NCBI RefSeq assembly: GCF_900107925.1
Contig: NZ_FNUJ01000001.1
Location: 248,001 to 312,000 of the forward strand
Source: Amycolatopsis pretoriensis
GTDB taxonomy: Bacteria; Actinomycetota; Actinomycetes; Mycobacteriales; Pseudonocardiaceae
Length of the DNA stretch: 64,000 nt
Reading direction: 5' to 3'
The notes below the pieces were generated by a model. It saw nothing but the letters and a program-made list of their open reading frames with translations, did no database searches and was not told the DNA's origin. Shown here in pieces: positions 49,149 to 56,971 of the stretch. The translations under genes were made by a program, and so were the position numbers. Within the stretch, counting starts at the first letter, position 1, and every line of letters begins with the position of its first letter.

Positions 49149-49166
49149 GATGTTAGCGTTAACATC
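49149..49166. promoter_or_regulatory. LacI-type operator of the GH43 gene
   Basis: GATGTTA-GCGT-TAACATC has perfect 7-bp arms and the TGTTAnCG core common to actinomycete LacI sites for plant-sugar enzymes. It is 37 bp before the GH43 start. The cognate repressor is not next to it. Confidence 0.78.
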
Positions 49167-49231
49167 AGGCGGGGCACGCTGACCATAGAGTCGGTTGTGT
49201 CCGCTGGTCAAGAGGCACCCGGCACCTCGGC

Positions 49232-49597
49232 TGGGACGACACGCACGTGGCCATGCTCGAGCACCGCGTCGACGTAGCCGTGGCCCGCCTGCCGGTGCGG
49301 GCGGCCGGGCTGCGCGTGACGCTCGACTACATCGGCCGGCGAACTGCAGCCGTGCCCCCTCGACGCCGAGTGGGACGCGGGTCGGCTCCGTGGAGGACAA
49401 GATCGAGCTCGTGGCGAGCGGGCAGGCCGTCGCGATCATCCCGGCTGTGCCGGGCACCGGCTACCGTCCCGACCTCACGACGGTCCCGCTGGTGGGAGCC
49501 GAGCCGGGTGGCGGTGGCCACGCGCGCGGACGAGCGCAACCCGCTCGTGGCGGCGTTCCGCGAGTACGCGGGAGCGCTGCTCGCCCCGGCGCCGTGA
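49232..49597 (+). pseudogene. LysR substrate-binding domain remnant, frameshifted
   Basis: Three pieces of a LysR effector domain lie in order but in two frames: HVAMLEHRVDVAVARLPV in the frame of 49232, then SVEDKIELVASGQAVAIIPA with RPDLTTVPLVGAEPG one frame away, then VAVATRADERNPLVAAFREY back in the first. The DNA-binding half is absent and the middle is shortened. The gene is dead unless sequencing errors explain both shifts. Confidence 0.75.
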
Positions 49598-49604
49598 AAG
49601 CAGA

Positions 49605-49637
49605 ATGCCGCGGCGCCTCGACGGGGCACCGCGGCAT
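49605..49637. terminator. Hairpin terminator
   Basis: Arms ATGCCGCGGCGCC (49605-49617) and 49625-49637 pair with one G-U-type mismatch around a seven-base loop. It lies after the LysR remnant and beyond the stop of the minus-strand 39-residue gene. Confidence 0.7.
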
Positions 49638-49655
49638 CCTTTGTGGACGGTCGGG

Positions 49656-49775
49656 TCAGCGGGGCGTGGCGGACGTCCCGGCCGGCGTTCGCGAGGCCTG
49701 TCGCGCCCGCTTCCGCTGGATGGCTTCCTGTTCGCGCTGCAGTTTGGCGTGCCAGGCTCCTGAGTCGTTGGTCAT
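49656..49775 (-). CDS. 39-residue basic microprotein
   Basis: The ATG at 49775 has GGAG seven bases upstream. MTNDSGAWHAKLQREQEAIQ continues as RKRARQASRTPAGTSATPR: a charged helix and a Ser/Thr/Pro tail, no membrane segment. Codon use is typical of the genome and a terminator follows 18 bp after the stop, so I think it is real. Function unknown. Confidence 0.6.
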   Translation of the reverse strand: MTNDSGAWHAKLQREQEAIQRKRARQASRTPAGTSATPR

Positions 49776-50082
49776 GGTGCACTCCGGTGGGCGAAAATGT
49801 GCGTGGCTGTGCCGTGCCGCGGGCGAACCCGGTCACGGGCGGAAGGGCCGGACCGGCGAAGGAGGACCAGGGATCCGGGGTGCCGGTGCCGTGTCCCCGA
49901 AGTACCCAGGCTTCCTCGTGGTCAACCACGATTTTGTGGCCCGACCTGCGGATCTTCGCTGCGCGACCGGGGGTTCACACGTTCGGCGCAAGGAGTGCTC
50001 CAGGCGGGCTAACGCCTTTCCCTTCGAGGTGAACCGGTTGCGGGAGATCGCCGGCGGCGACGTCTCCTCCGCTGAAAACGCT
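49776..50082. other. 307-bp intergenic region, no gene seen
   Basis: Between the microprotein start and the TetR stop I see stop codons in all frames, two AT-richer patches (GCGAAAATG near 49791, CACGATTTTGTGG near 49927) and no strong repeat. It must hold the microprotein promoter and probably the TetR terminator. Confidence 0.5.
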
Positions 50083-50688
50083 TCACGCGCGCCAGGGTGG
50101 CGGGCCGGGCCGGTGGTCCGTCGCGACCGGACCGTGATCCGGCGTCGCCGCGAGCCCGTCGAGGAACACCCGCACCAGGCGTTCGGCCGGCTCCGCCGAC
50201 ACCAGCGCCGCCTCGTGCATCTCGAACAGCAGCGCCAGGTCCGCCGGCTCCAGGTCCGCGCGCACGCTGCCCGCGCGTTGCGCCTCCTCGAAAGCCGGGC
50301 GCAGCAACGAAACCAGCGCCTGGGTGTACTGGCGCCGGCTGCGCTCCGGCAGCTCGCGGAACAGCCGGACGAGCGGGCGCCGCCGGGCCTGCATCGCCAG
50401 CACCGTCCGCAGCAGCTCGCGGAACGGCTCCGGGCCGCGCGCCCGGTTCTTCAGCGCCGTCAAGTGGTGCGTGGCGACGGCGAGGGCCAGGGCCGTGCGG
50501 TCGGGGAAGTGCCGGTAGACCGTCGCCCGGCCGAGCCCGGCGCGGCGGGCGACCTCGTCCAGGGCGACGTCGGCTTCCTCGCTGAAGACCTCGTCGGCGG
50601 CGCGGAGGATCGCCTCGCGGTTGCGGCGGGCGTCGACGCGCCGGGGCCCGGCCGCGGACGGTCGCACAGCGCGCATGGGCCCGGACAT
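50083..50688 (-). CDS. TetR-family regulator of the sterol-oxidase pair
   Basis: 201 residues. AILRAADEVFSEEADVALDE then VARRAGLGRATVYRHFPDRT is the helix-turn-helix; a SbtR-like C-terminal domain follows (LLRTVLAMQARRRPLVRLFR). The ATG at 50688 has no ribosome site and abuts the palindrome at 50689, suggesting a near-leaderless, self-repressed transcript. Divergent from cholesterol oxidase. Confidence 0.85.
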   Translation of the reverse strand: MSGPMRAVRPSAAGPRRVDARRNREAILRAADEVFSEEADVALDEVARRAGLGRATVYRHFPDRTALALAVATHHLTALKNRARGPEPFRELLRTVLAMQARRRPLVRLFRELPERSRRQYTQALVSLLRPAFEEAQRAGSVRADLEPADLALLFEMHEAALVSAEPAERLVRVFLDGLAATPDHGPVATDHRPGPPPWRA

Positions 50689-50700
50689 TACTCGCGAGTA
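50689..50700. promoter_or_regulatory. 12-bp palindromic operator
   Basis: TACTCGCGAGTA is a perfect palindrome touching the tetR start codon and 81 bp from the cholesterol oxidase start. The TACTCGCGAGTA core is typical of TetR sites. Confidence 0.7.
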
Positions 50701-50781
50701 GTGAGACCGGCAATCCGTTCCATCTCTCGGTTCGGATTCGTACGGTGACGCAACGTCATCGTCGCCGAAGGAGCCGTCCCA

Positions 50782-52344
50782 ATGCGCAGCTTGAACCGCC
50801 GCACCGTCCTGCGGGGCGCGGCCGCCGTCGCCGGCGTCGCCGCGCTCGGGGCCGGCCGGGTGCCGCTCACCCGGGAAGAGCACCGGGTCGTCGTCATCGG
50901 GTCCGGGTTCGGCGGCGGGGTCACGGCGCTGCGGCTGGCGCAGGCCGGCGTGCCGGTGCTGGTGCTCGAACGCGGACGCCGCTGGCCCACCGGGCCGGAC
51001 GCCGAGACGTTCCCGCACCCGACGTCGGCGCCCGACAAGCGGATCTTCTGGCTCGGCTCCGCCCCGGCCCTGCCCGGCCTGCCCTCGCTGCCGCCGTTCG
51101 AGCGCTACACCGGGCTGCTGGAGCAGGTGAGCGGCCAGGGCATGAGCATGATGTGCGCGGCCGGCGTCGGCGGCGGATCGCTGGTCTACCAGGGCATGAC
51201 GCTGCAGCCGACGGCCGAGCTGTTCCACGCCTGCTTCCCCGAGCAGCTCGACTACGCGCGCCTCGACGCCGAGTACTACCCGCGCGTCGCGCGCATGCTG
51301 GGCATCGCGACCGCGCCGGACGCCCTCGTCGAAAGCAAGTCGTACAAGGCGTCACGAGTCTTCGCCCGCAACGCGCGCAACGCCGGCTACGCGGTCGAGA
51401 AGATCCCGATGCCGATCGACTGGGACTTCGCCCTGCGCGAGCTGAACGGCGAGATGAAACCGTCCTACACCAACGGCGACTGCGCGCTCGGGGTCAACAA
51501 CGGCGGCAAGCACTCGGTCGACGTCACCTACCTCGCCGCGGCCGAGGCCACCGGCCGCTGCACCGTCGCCGCCCTGCACCACGTCACCGACGTCGCGCTC
51601 GCGCCGGACGGCCGCTGGGAGATCCGCGTCGACCGCATCGACACCGCCGGGACCGTGCTGGAGCAGAAGGTCCTCACGGCGAAAGCACTGGTCATGGCGG
51701 CCGGCACGGCGAACACGACCCGGCTGCTGATGCGCGCGGGCGCGAAGGGCGACATCCCCGACCTGCCCGACGCGCTCGGCGCCGGCTGGGGCAGCAACGG
51801 CGACCGCATCTACACCTGGACCGACCTCGCCGACGACTTCGGCGCGCCCCAGGGCGGCCCGGTCGTCTACGGCAGCAAGGAGTGGGCCGACCCCGCGACG
51901 GCCAACACCGTCATCCAGGCGTCGCTGCCGCCGCTGCCGGACCTGCGGACCACGATGCTCGTCGGGTACGGGATCAGCAGCGGCCGCGGCCGGTTCGTCT
52001 ACGACGCCGCGAAGGACGACGCCGTCCTGCACTGGCCGTCCGACGCGGACGCGAAGCTCAGCGCGCGCATCCACGAACGCGTCTCGCGCATCGCCGGCCC
52101 GCTCGGGGTGCTGCTCGACACGACCGCCGTCGCACCCAGCACGTGGCACCCGCTCGGCGGCGCCGCGCTGGGCTCGGTCTGCGACCTCGACGGCCGCGTG
52201 CTCGGCCACCGCGGCCTCTACGTCCTCGACGGCGCGCTGATGCCCGGCACGACGGCCGCCTGCAACCCCTCGATGACCATCGCCGCGCTCGCCGAGCGCG
52301 CGCTGGACACCCTGATCGCCGAAGACGTCGATCGCGTCTTCTGA
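50782..52344 (+). CDS. GMC-type cholesterol (sterol) oxidase, Tat-exported
   Basis: 520 residues. A twin-arginine signal (LNRRTVLRGAAAVAGVAAL) precedes VVVIGSGFGGGVTALRLAQA (FAD, G40-G45). GQGMSMMCAAGVGGGSLVYQ and the C-terminal STWHPLGGAALGSVCD and LYVLDGALMPGTTAACNPSM carry the conserved His and Asn of class I cholesterol oxidases. It should oxidise 3-beta-hydroxysterols to 3-keto-4-ene products with O2. The lipase follows 15 bp later. Confidence 0.88.
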   Translation: MRSLNRRTVLRGAAAVAGVAALGAGRVPLTREEHRVVVIGSGFGGGVTALRLAQAGVPVLVLERGRRWPTGPDAETFPHPTSAPDKRIFWLGSAPALPGLPSLPPFERYTGLLEQVSGQGMSMMCAAGVGGGSLVYQGMTLQPTAELFHACFPEQLDYARLDAEYYPRVARMLGIATAPDALVESKSYKASRVFARNARNAGYAVEKIPMPIDWDFALRELNGEMKPSYTNGDCALGVNNGGKHSVDVTYLAAAEATGRCTVAALHHVTDVALAPDGRWEIRVDRIDTAGTVLEQKVLTAKALVMAAGTANTTRLLMRAGAKGDIPDLPDALGAGWGSNGDRIYTWTDLADDFGAPQGGPVVYGSKEWADPATANTVIQASLPPLPDLRTTMLVGYGISSGRGRFVYDAAKDDAVLHWPSDADAKLSARIHERVSRIAGPLGVLLDTTAVAPSTWHPLGGAALGSVCDLDGRVLGHRGLYVLDGALMPGTTAACNPSMTIAALAERALDTLIAEDVDRVF

Positions 52345-52359
52345 AGCCCTGGAGACCTC

Positions 52360-53526
52360 ATGCGTCGCTTGTGGACGGTCCTGCTGGCCGTCGTCCTGGT
52401 GCTCACCACGGCAGGCCCGGCGGTCGCCGCCGATCCGCCGCGCGGACCGGACGGCGACGCGTTCTACACGCCGCCGAGCCCACTGCCGGCCGGCGCCGAC
52501 GGCGACGTCGTCTGGTGGCGGCCGCTGCCGGATTCCGGGTCGGCCAAGGGGTATCTCGTGCTGTACCGGTCGAGGTCCGCGACGGACACGCCGATCGCGG
52601 TCTCGGGCCGCGTGCTGGTGCCGACGGCGCCGTGGACCGGGACCGGCCCGCGTCCGATCGTCTCGGTGGCCAGCGGCACCCGCGGCATCGGCGACCGCTG
52701 CGCGCCGTCGAAGTTCCAGCCGGACTACGAGAAACCGCTGTTCGTCGACGCGATGCTGAGCCGCGGCTGGGCCGTCGCGATCACCGACTACGAGGGCCTC
52801 GGCACGCCGGGACTCCACACCTACGTCGTCGGCCGGTCGGAGGGGCACACGGTGCTCGACGCGGTCCGCGCGGCCACCCGGCTGCCCGCCGCGGGACTGG
52901 CGGCGGGCGGGCCGGTCGCGTTCTCCGGGTACTCCCAGGGCGGCGGGGGAGCGGCGTGGGCGGGCGAGCTGGCGCCGTCGTACGCGCCGGAGCTGCACGT
53001 CGCCGGCATCACGGCCGGCGGGACGCCCGCGGACCTGAACGTGGTGGCGAAGAGCCTCGACGGCGGGGTCGGGTTCGGGTTCCTGCTGCTGTCCGCGCTG
53101 GGCCTGGACGCGGCGTACCCGGAGCTGGACCTGCCCGCCTACCTCAACGACCGCGGCCGCACGCTGTACGAGACGCAGCGGGACGCGTGCGTCGACGCGG
53201 TCTTCGGCTACGCCTTCGGGCACATCTCCGACTACACGACGGCGAACCCGCTCACGACGGCGAAGTGGCAGGCGCGGCTCGCGGAGAACGAGCTGGGCGC
53301 CCGGCCGCCGCACGCGCCGGTCTTCCTGTTCCACGGCGGCCTCGACGAGATCATCCCGCTGTCGCAGGCCCAGACCCTGCGGCGCGAGTACTGCGCGGCA
53401 GGGGTGGACGTCACGTGGGGCACGTACGTCGGCGAACACGTGACGACGCTGGCGTTCTCCGCGGGCGACGTCGTGGACTACCTCGGCGACCGGTTCGCGG
53501 GCAAGCCGGCGCGCTCCAGCTGCTGA
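52360..53526 (+). CDS. Secreted lipase/esterase (LIP family)
   Basis: 388 residues. Signal peptide to about residue 23 (AVAADPP). Nucleophile S192 in FSGYSQGGGGAAW, acid in HGGLDEIIPL and a histidine in GEHVTTLAF complete the triad; C114, C-rich end (REYC, RSSC) can form disulfides. The family cleaves long-chain esters. Directly downstream of the sterol oxidase, so hydrolysis of steryl esters before oxidation is a natural reading. Its 3' end overlaps the convergent kinase-fold gene by 49 bp. Confidence 0.87.
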   Translation: MRRLWTVLLAVVLVLTTAGPAVAADPPRGPDGDAFYTPPSPLPAGADGDVVWWRPLPDSGSAKGYLVLYRSRSATDTPIAVSGRVLVPTAPWTGTGPRPIVSVASGTRGIGDRCAPSKFQPDYEKPLFVDAMLSRGWAVAITDYEGLGTPGLHTYVVGRSEGHTVLDAVRAATRLPAAGLAAGGPVAFSGYSQGGGGAAWAGELAPSYAPELHVAGITAGGTPADLNVVAKSLDGGVGFGFLLLSALGLDAAYPELDLPAYLNDRGRTLYETQRDACVDAVFGYAFGHISDYTTANPLTTAKWQARLAENELGARPPHAPVFLFHGGLDEIIPLSQAQTLRREYCAAGVDVTWGTYVGEHVTTLAFSAGDVVDYLGDRFAGKPARSSC

Positions 53527-54410
53527 GCGATTTCGTCGCGGGGGTACGGAGTCCTGCGGCTTTCGGTGTGGAGCTTGAAGTAGAAGTCGTTGACGACCTC
53601 GGCCAGTGCGGCGTAGCCACGGAGGCCGGTGTCGTCGAGGTCGTGCCGGACGGCCCAGTTCAGCAGGCGGGTCAGCACGTAGGCCCGGTCGTGCGCGCAG
53701 TGGTCGGCGAGGAACTCCGCCTCGGCCGCCGAAAGCGTGAAGCCCGGCATCACGGCGAGCCCGAAGTCGGTGAGGTAGAGCCGATCGCCGTCGGTGAGGA
53801 TGTTCGCGAAGTGCGCGTCGAAGTGCTGAACGCCCCGGTCCGTTAGGAACTCCGTGACGCGGCGGAGGTCCCGGTGGGCCAAGCCCAGGCCATCGGGGTT
53901 GCCGGTGAGCCAGTGCGCGAGGTCTTCGGGCAGGTGCTCGAGGAACAGCACGAGATCGGTGGTGGAGGCGGCGAGGGCGGCCAGCCGGCGCCGGACACCC
54001 GTGTCGCCGTGCCAGAACGCGACGTCCTGTTCGATGTCCGTGCTGGGGCGCGGCAGACCGGGCAGGACCCGCCAGTGGTGCAGGAGCGGGAAGTTCTCGC
54101 ACGCGCCGGTGCGGACCCACTCGGTCGCCGCCAGGTGCATCTCCAACTCGCGCCACGCACCGCCGCCGGCGGAACCGACGCCGTAGTGCGACCACGGCGG
54201 CAGCCCGTACAGGTCGGCGGTGGAGCGGGGGTTCGCCAGTTCGACGTCGGTGAGCGCGACCCGCTTCACGAACACCGGCTCGCCCGCCACCTCCAGCAGC
54301 CAGGTGGACCCGCCGATCCCGGTGCCGAGCGGGCGCGCGTCGGCGAGGACGTCGTCGGGTGCGCCGGCCAGCGCGGCGGCGATCTTGTCGTGGCGGGCGA
54401 GTCGGCTCAT
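53478..54410 (-). CDS. Aminoglycoside phosphotransferase/protein-kinase-fold protein
   Basis: 310 residues. Kinase-like: FVKRVALTDVEL (ATP lysine), VQHFDAHFANILTD (catalytic HxDxxxxN), and LYLTDFGLAVMP (metal DFG). The upstream GTGIGGSTWLLEV is a glycine loop. Substrate unknown; small-molecule kinases of this group include antibiotic-modifying enzymes but the sequence alone does not say so. Adjacent to the quinone-reductase-like gene 13 bp upstream in the same direction. Confidence 0.8.
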   Translation of the reverse strand: MSRLARHDKIAAALAGAPDDVLADARPLGTGIGGSTWLLEVAGEPVFVKRVALTDVELANPRSTADLYGLPPWSHYGVGSAGGGAWRELEMHLAATEWVRTGACENFPLLHHWRVLPGLPRPSTDIEQDVAFWHGDTGVRRRLAALAASTTDLVLFLEHLPEDLAHWLTGNPDGLGLAHRDLRRVTEFLTDRGVQHFDAHFANILTDGDRLYLTDFGLAVMPGFTLSAAEAEFLADHCAHDRAYVLTRLLNWAVRHDLDDTGLRGYAALAEVVNDFYFKLHTESRRTPYPRDEIAQQLERAGLPANRSPR

Positions 54411-54423
54411 GCTTCGAAGCTAC

Positions 54424-55497
54424 TCAAGGACGGACGACCGTGAGGGCGAACCGCGTCCGGCCGCTCGCCGCGTGGTCCAGGGCACCGGCGATGTCGTCGA
54501 GGCCGAACTCGGCGACGGTGAACAGGTCCAGGTCCAGCAGCCCGGACCGGGCGAGGGCGATCATGCTCGTGTTCGCCGTCCGCGGGTGCAGCCACTGGCC
54601 TCGCACGGTGACGCTGTTGCGCATGAGCCACGGGTAGGGCAGCGCGAGGTCCTCGCCCCCGAGCATGCCGACGCCGCCCATCAGCACGACCCGGCCGCGC
54701 TCGCGGACCGCCATCGCCGCGGCCCGCACGGGAGCCGTGGACGCCGACGGCGGCAGCAGGTCGAGGACCACGTCGACGGGGCCGGGTGCCGCGTCGCGCA
54801 GGCGGCCGGTGTCGTCCTCGCCGGTCAGCCGCACGGTCCGGACGCGGGAGCCGAACCGGCGGTCCAGGTCCGCCAGGGCGGCTTCGTCGCGGCCGGGCGC
54901 CACCACGCACGCCGCGCCCATGGCGAGCGCGACGGCGACCCCGGCGCTGCCGAAGTTCCCGGTGGCGCCGCTGACCAGCACGGTCTCGCCGGGCCGCAGC
55001 CCGGCCGCGAGCAGGCCGCCGTAGGGCACCAGGCACAGCGCGAGCGCCGTCCAGCGCCCGGCGTCGGCCGGGTCGATCGGCCCGAGCGGGATCGCGTTCT
55101 CGGTCGGCACGAGCACCTGCTCGGCGTAGGCGCCGTGGCCGAAGTGGCGCTGGAGGAGCAGGCCGCCGTCGCCGCGGGCGCTGAGGCCCTGGAGCGTGAT
55201 GTCCGGGGTCAGGGCGTCGTCGCGGGAGCGGATCACCGGGTCGCACAGCACCCAGTCGCCGGGCCGCAGCCGGGTCGCGTCCGGGCCGGTCTCGCGGACC
55301 CGGCCGATCGCTCCGGCGCCGGGCACCACCGGAAGCGTCAGTGCGTAGTTCCGTTCGCCGCGGAACACTTCGGCGGCGTAGGGCAGGACGCCCGCCGCGA
55401 CGACGTCGACCAGCACTTCGCCCGTGCCGAGCACCGGTGCCGGGACTTCGCGCACCGACAGCGGTTTGCCGAATTCTTCGAGGACAGCAGCTCTCAT
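54424..55497 (-). CDS. MDR-superfamily oxidoreductase, zinc-less
   Basis: 357 residues. GroES-like N-domain (LPVVPGAGAIGRVRETGPDA, RLRPGDWVLCDPV) and Rossmann domain (VLVSGATGNFGSAGVAVALA). The catalytic-zinc Cys/His-Glu set and the four-Cys structural lobe are missing, so it is quinone-reductase- or enoyl-reductase-like and uses NADPH. Divergent from an XRE regulator across 79 bp that holds the repeated GGTATC motif. Confidence 0.85.
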   Translation of the reverse strand: MRAAVLEEFGKPLSVREVPAPVLGTGEVLVDVVAAGVLPYAAEVFRGERNYALTLPVVPGAGAIGRVRETGPDATRLRPGDWVLCDPVIRSRDDALTPDITLQGLSARGDGGLLLQRHFGHGAYAEQVLVPTENAIPLGPIDPADAGRWTALALCLVPYGGLLAAGLRPGETVLVSGATGNFGSAGVAVALAMGAACVVAPGRDEAALADLDRRFGSRVRTVRLTGEDDTGRLRDAAPGPVDVVLDLLPPSASTAPVRAAAMAVRERGRVVLMGGVGMLGGEDLALPYPWLMRNSVTVRGQWLHPRTANTSMIALARSGLLDLDLFTVAEFGLDDIAGALDHAASGRTRFALTVVRP

Positions 55498-55576
55498 ACG
55501 GCCATCGTCGGGAAGATCGGGAGTGGTATCCAGGCCTGGTATCATCCTGGGACTGCCCAATGTCACGGAGGTCGTC

Positions 55577-56356
55577 ATGCCGGACGCGGCGCGAGCCGGG
55601 CTGGGGGAGTTCCTGCGGTCCCGGCGCGAGCGGCTGAGCCCGGCGGCGCTCGGGCTGCCGGACCGCCGCCGGCGCCGGACGCCGGGGCTGCGCCGCGAAG
55701 AGGTCGCCGAACTGGCCGGCATCGGCGTCGACTGGTACATCCGGCTCGAGCAGGGCCGCACGGTCAGCCCGTCGGCCGCGACCGTCGAAGCGCTCGCCGG
55801 TGCCCTGCGGCTGGACGACGCCGAGCGCGCCCACCTGCGGGCGCTGGCCCGGAACCCGGCCCGGACACCGTTCGCGCGCGAGCGGGTGCCGGACGCCACC
55901 CGCTGGCTCGTCGAGGGTCTCGGCGAACCGGCGTACGTGACGGGCGGCCGCTGGGACGTGCTGGCCTGGAACCGCGCGGCGGCCGGGCTGTTCGCCGACT
56001 TCGCCGCGCTGCCGGAGGCGGACCGCAACGTCCTGGTCTTCCTGCTGCTCGACGAGCGCGGCCGGCGGCTGTTCGGCCCGGGCTGGGCCGCGCAGGCCGA
56101 GCACGCCGTGGCGCAGTTCCGCTCCGCGCACGACCTGTGGGCCGGCGACCCGGCGTTCACCGGGCTGGCCGCGCGGCTGCGCGCGGGCTGCCGCGAGTTC
56201 GCGACGTGGTGGGACCGCCACGACGTCGGCCGCAGTGGTCCGGGCCGGAAGACGTTGTACCGCCCGGAGCCGGCGGAGTTCGACTACGCGACCTTCCAGG
56301 TCGCCGAGGATCCCGCGTTGCGCCTGACGATCTACGCGCCGACCAGCGGCAAGTAG
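55577..56356 (+). CDS. XRE-family regulator with MmyB-like ligand domain
   Basis: 259 residues. Helix-turn-helix REEVAELAGIGVDWYIRLEQ with GRTVSPS, then the MmyB domain (WDVLAWNRAAAGLFADFAAL, RNVLVFLLLDERGRRLFGPG, TLYRPEPAEFDYATFQVAED). The ATG at 55577 follows CGGAGG. Divergent from the zinc-less oxidoreductase it probably controls. Its end overlaps the convergent TetR by 25 bp. Confidence 0.88.
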   Translation: MPDAARAGLGEFLRSRRERLSPAALGLPDRRRRRTPGLRREEVAELAGIGVDWYIRLEQGRTVSPSAATVEALAGALRLDDAERAHLRALARNPARTPFARERVPDATRWLVEGLGEPAYVTGGRWDVLAWNRAAAGLFADFAALPEADRNVLVFLLLDERGRRLFGPGWAAQAEHAVAQFRSAHDLWAGDPAFTGLAARLRAGCREFATWWDRHDVGRSGPGRKTLYRPEPAEFDYATFQVAEDPALRLTIYAPTSGK

Positions 56357-56910
56357 ACCTCGTCGACGATCTCGACCAGCACGGAATCGTCCACTGTGGT
56401 CAGTCCGCGCGTCAGGAATTCGTTGCGCAGCAACACGAGTGCCACGGTTGCTACTCGTGGATTGCGTGCTCCGGGGCGCGCTTGGCCACGGGCGACCGCC
56501 CGGTCGAGGATGGTGAGCCACGGCTTCGGTCCGCCTTCGGCGGCCTGGTCGTGCAGCTGCTGCCGCAGCTCGGGCTCGTCGCCGACGCCGGTCAGCAGGC
56601 CGCGCAGGATCCGCGCGGCGGGGGAGGACTGGCCGCAGTTGATCGCGCGCAGCAGGGTGAGCGCGTCGTCGCGGAGGTTGCCGGTGTCGGGCGGGGTGAG
56701 CCGGTCCTCGGCGACGTGCCGGTAGGCGGCGACGCCGAGCGCGGCGCGGTTCGGCCAGCGGCGGTAGATCGCGTTCTTGTTGGTGCCGGCCCGCTGTGCG
56801 ACGCGTTCCATCGTCAGCCCGGGGTAGCCGGACTCGGCGAGTTCGTCGGCGGCGGCGCGCAGGATCGCGTCTTCCAGTTCGGCGCCGCGGCGGCGGGTCT
56901 TCTCGGCCAT
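56332..56910 (-). CDS. TetR-family regulator
   Basis: 192 residues. LTMERVAQRAGTNKNAIYRR is the helix-turn-helix; a TetR_C_33-like domain with CGQSSPAARILRGLLTG follows. Divergent from the TIM-barrel gene across the 30-bp inverted repeat, its likely binding site. Confidence 0.87.
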   Translation of the reverse strand: MAEKTRRRGAELEDAILRAAADELAESGYPGLTMERVAQRAGTNKNAIYRRWPNRAALGVAAYRHVAEDRLTPPDTGNLRDDALTLLRAINCGQSSPAARILRGLLTGVGDEPELRQQLHDQAAEGGPKPWLTILDRAVARGQARPGARNPRVATVALVLLRNEFLTRGLTTVDDSVLVEIVDEVYLPLVGA

Positions 56911-56927
56911 GTGCGGCAGTGTACCGC

Positions 56928-56957
56928 TTTAGGGTACGGTACGGACCGTACCCTAAA
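56928..56957. promoter_or_regulatory. 30-bp inverted-repeat operator
   Basis: TTTAGGGTACGGT-ACGG-ACCGTACCCTAAA has perfect 13-bp arms. It starts 18 bp from the tetR start and ends 15 bp from the TIM-barrel start, so it overlaps both promoters; the GGTACGG repeats may give two overlapping dimer sites. Confidence 0.85.
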
Positions 56958-56971
56958 TTTTCGGAGGAACT

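Noticed and set aside
53478..54410. Antibiotic-resistance phosphotransferase
   Set aside because: The kinase fold is clear, but nothing in the sequence or neighbours shows an antibiotic substrate, so I kept the call general.
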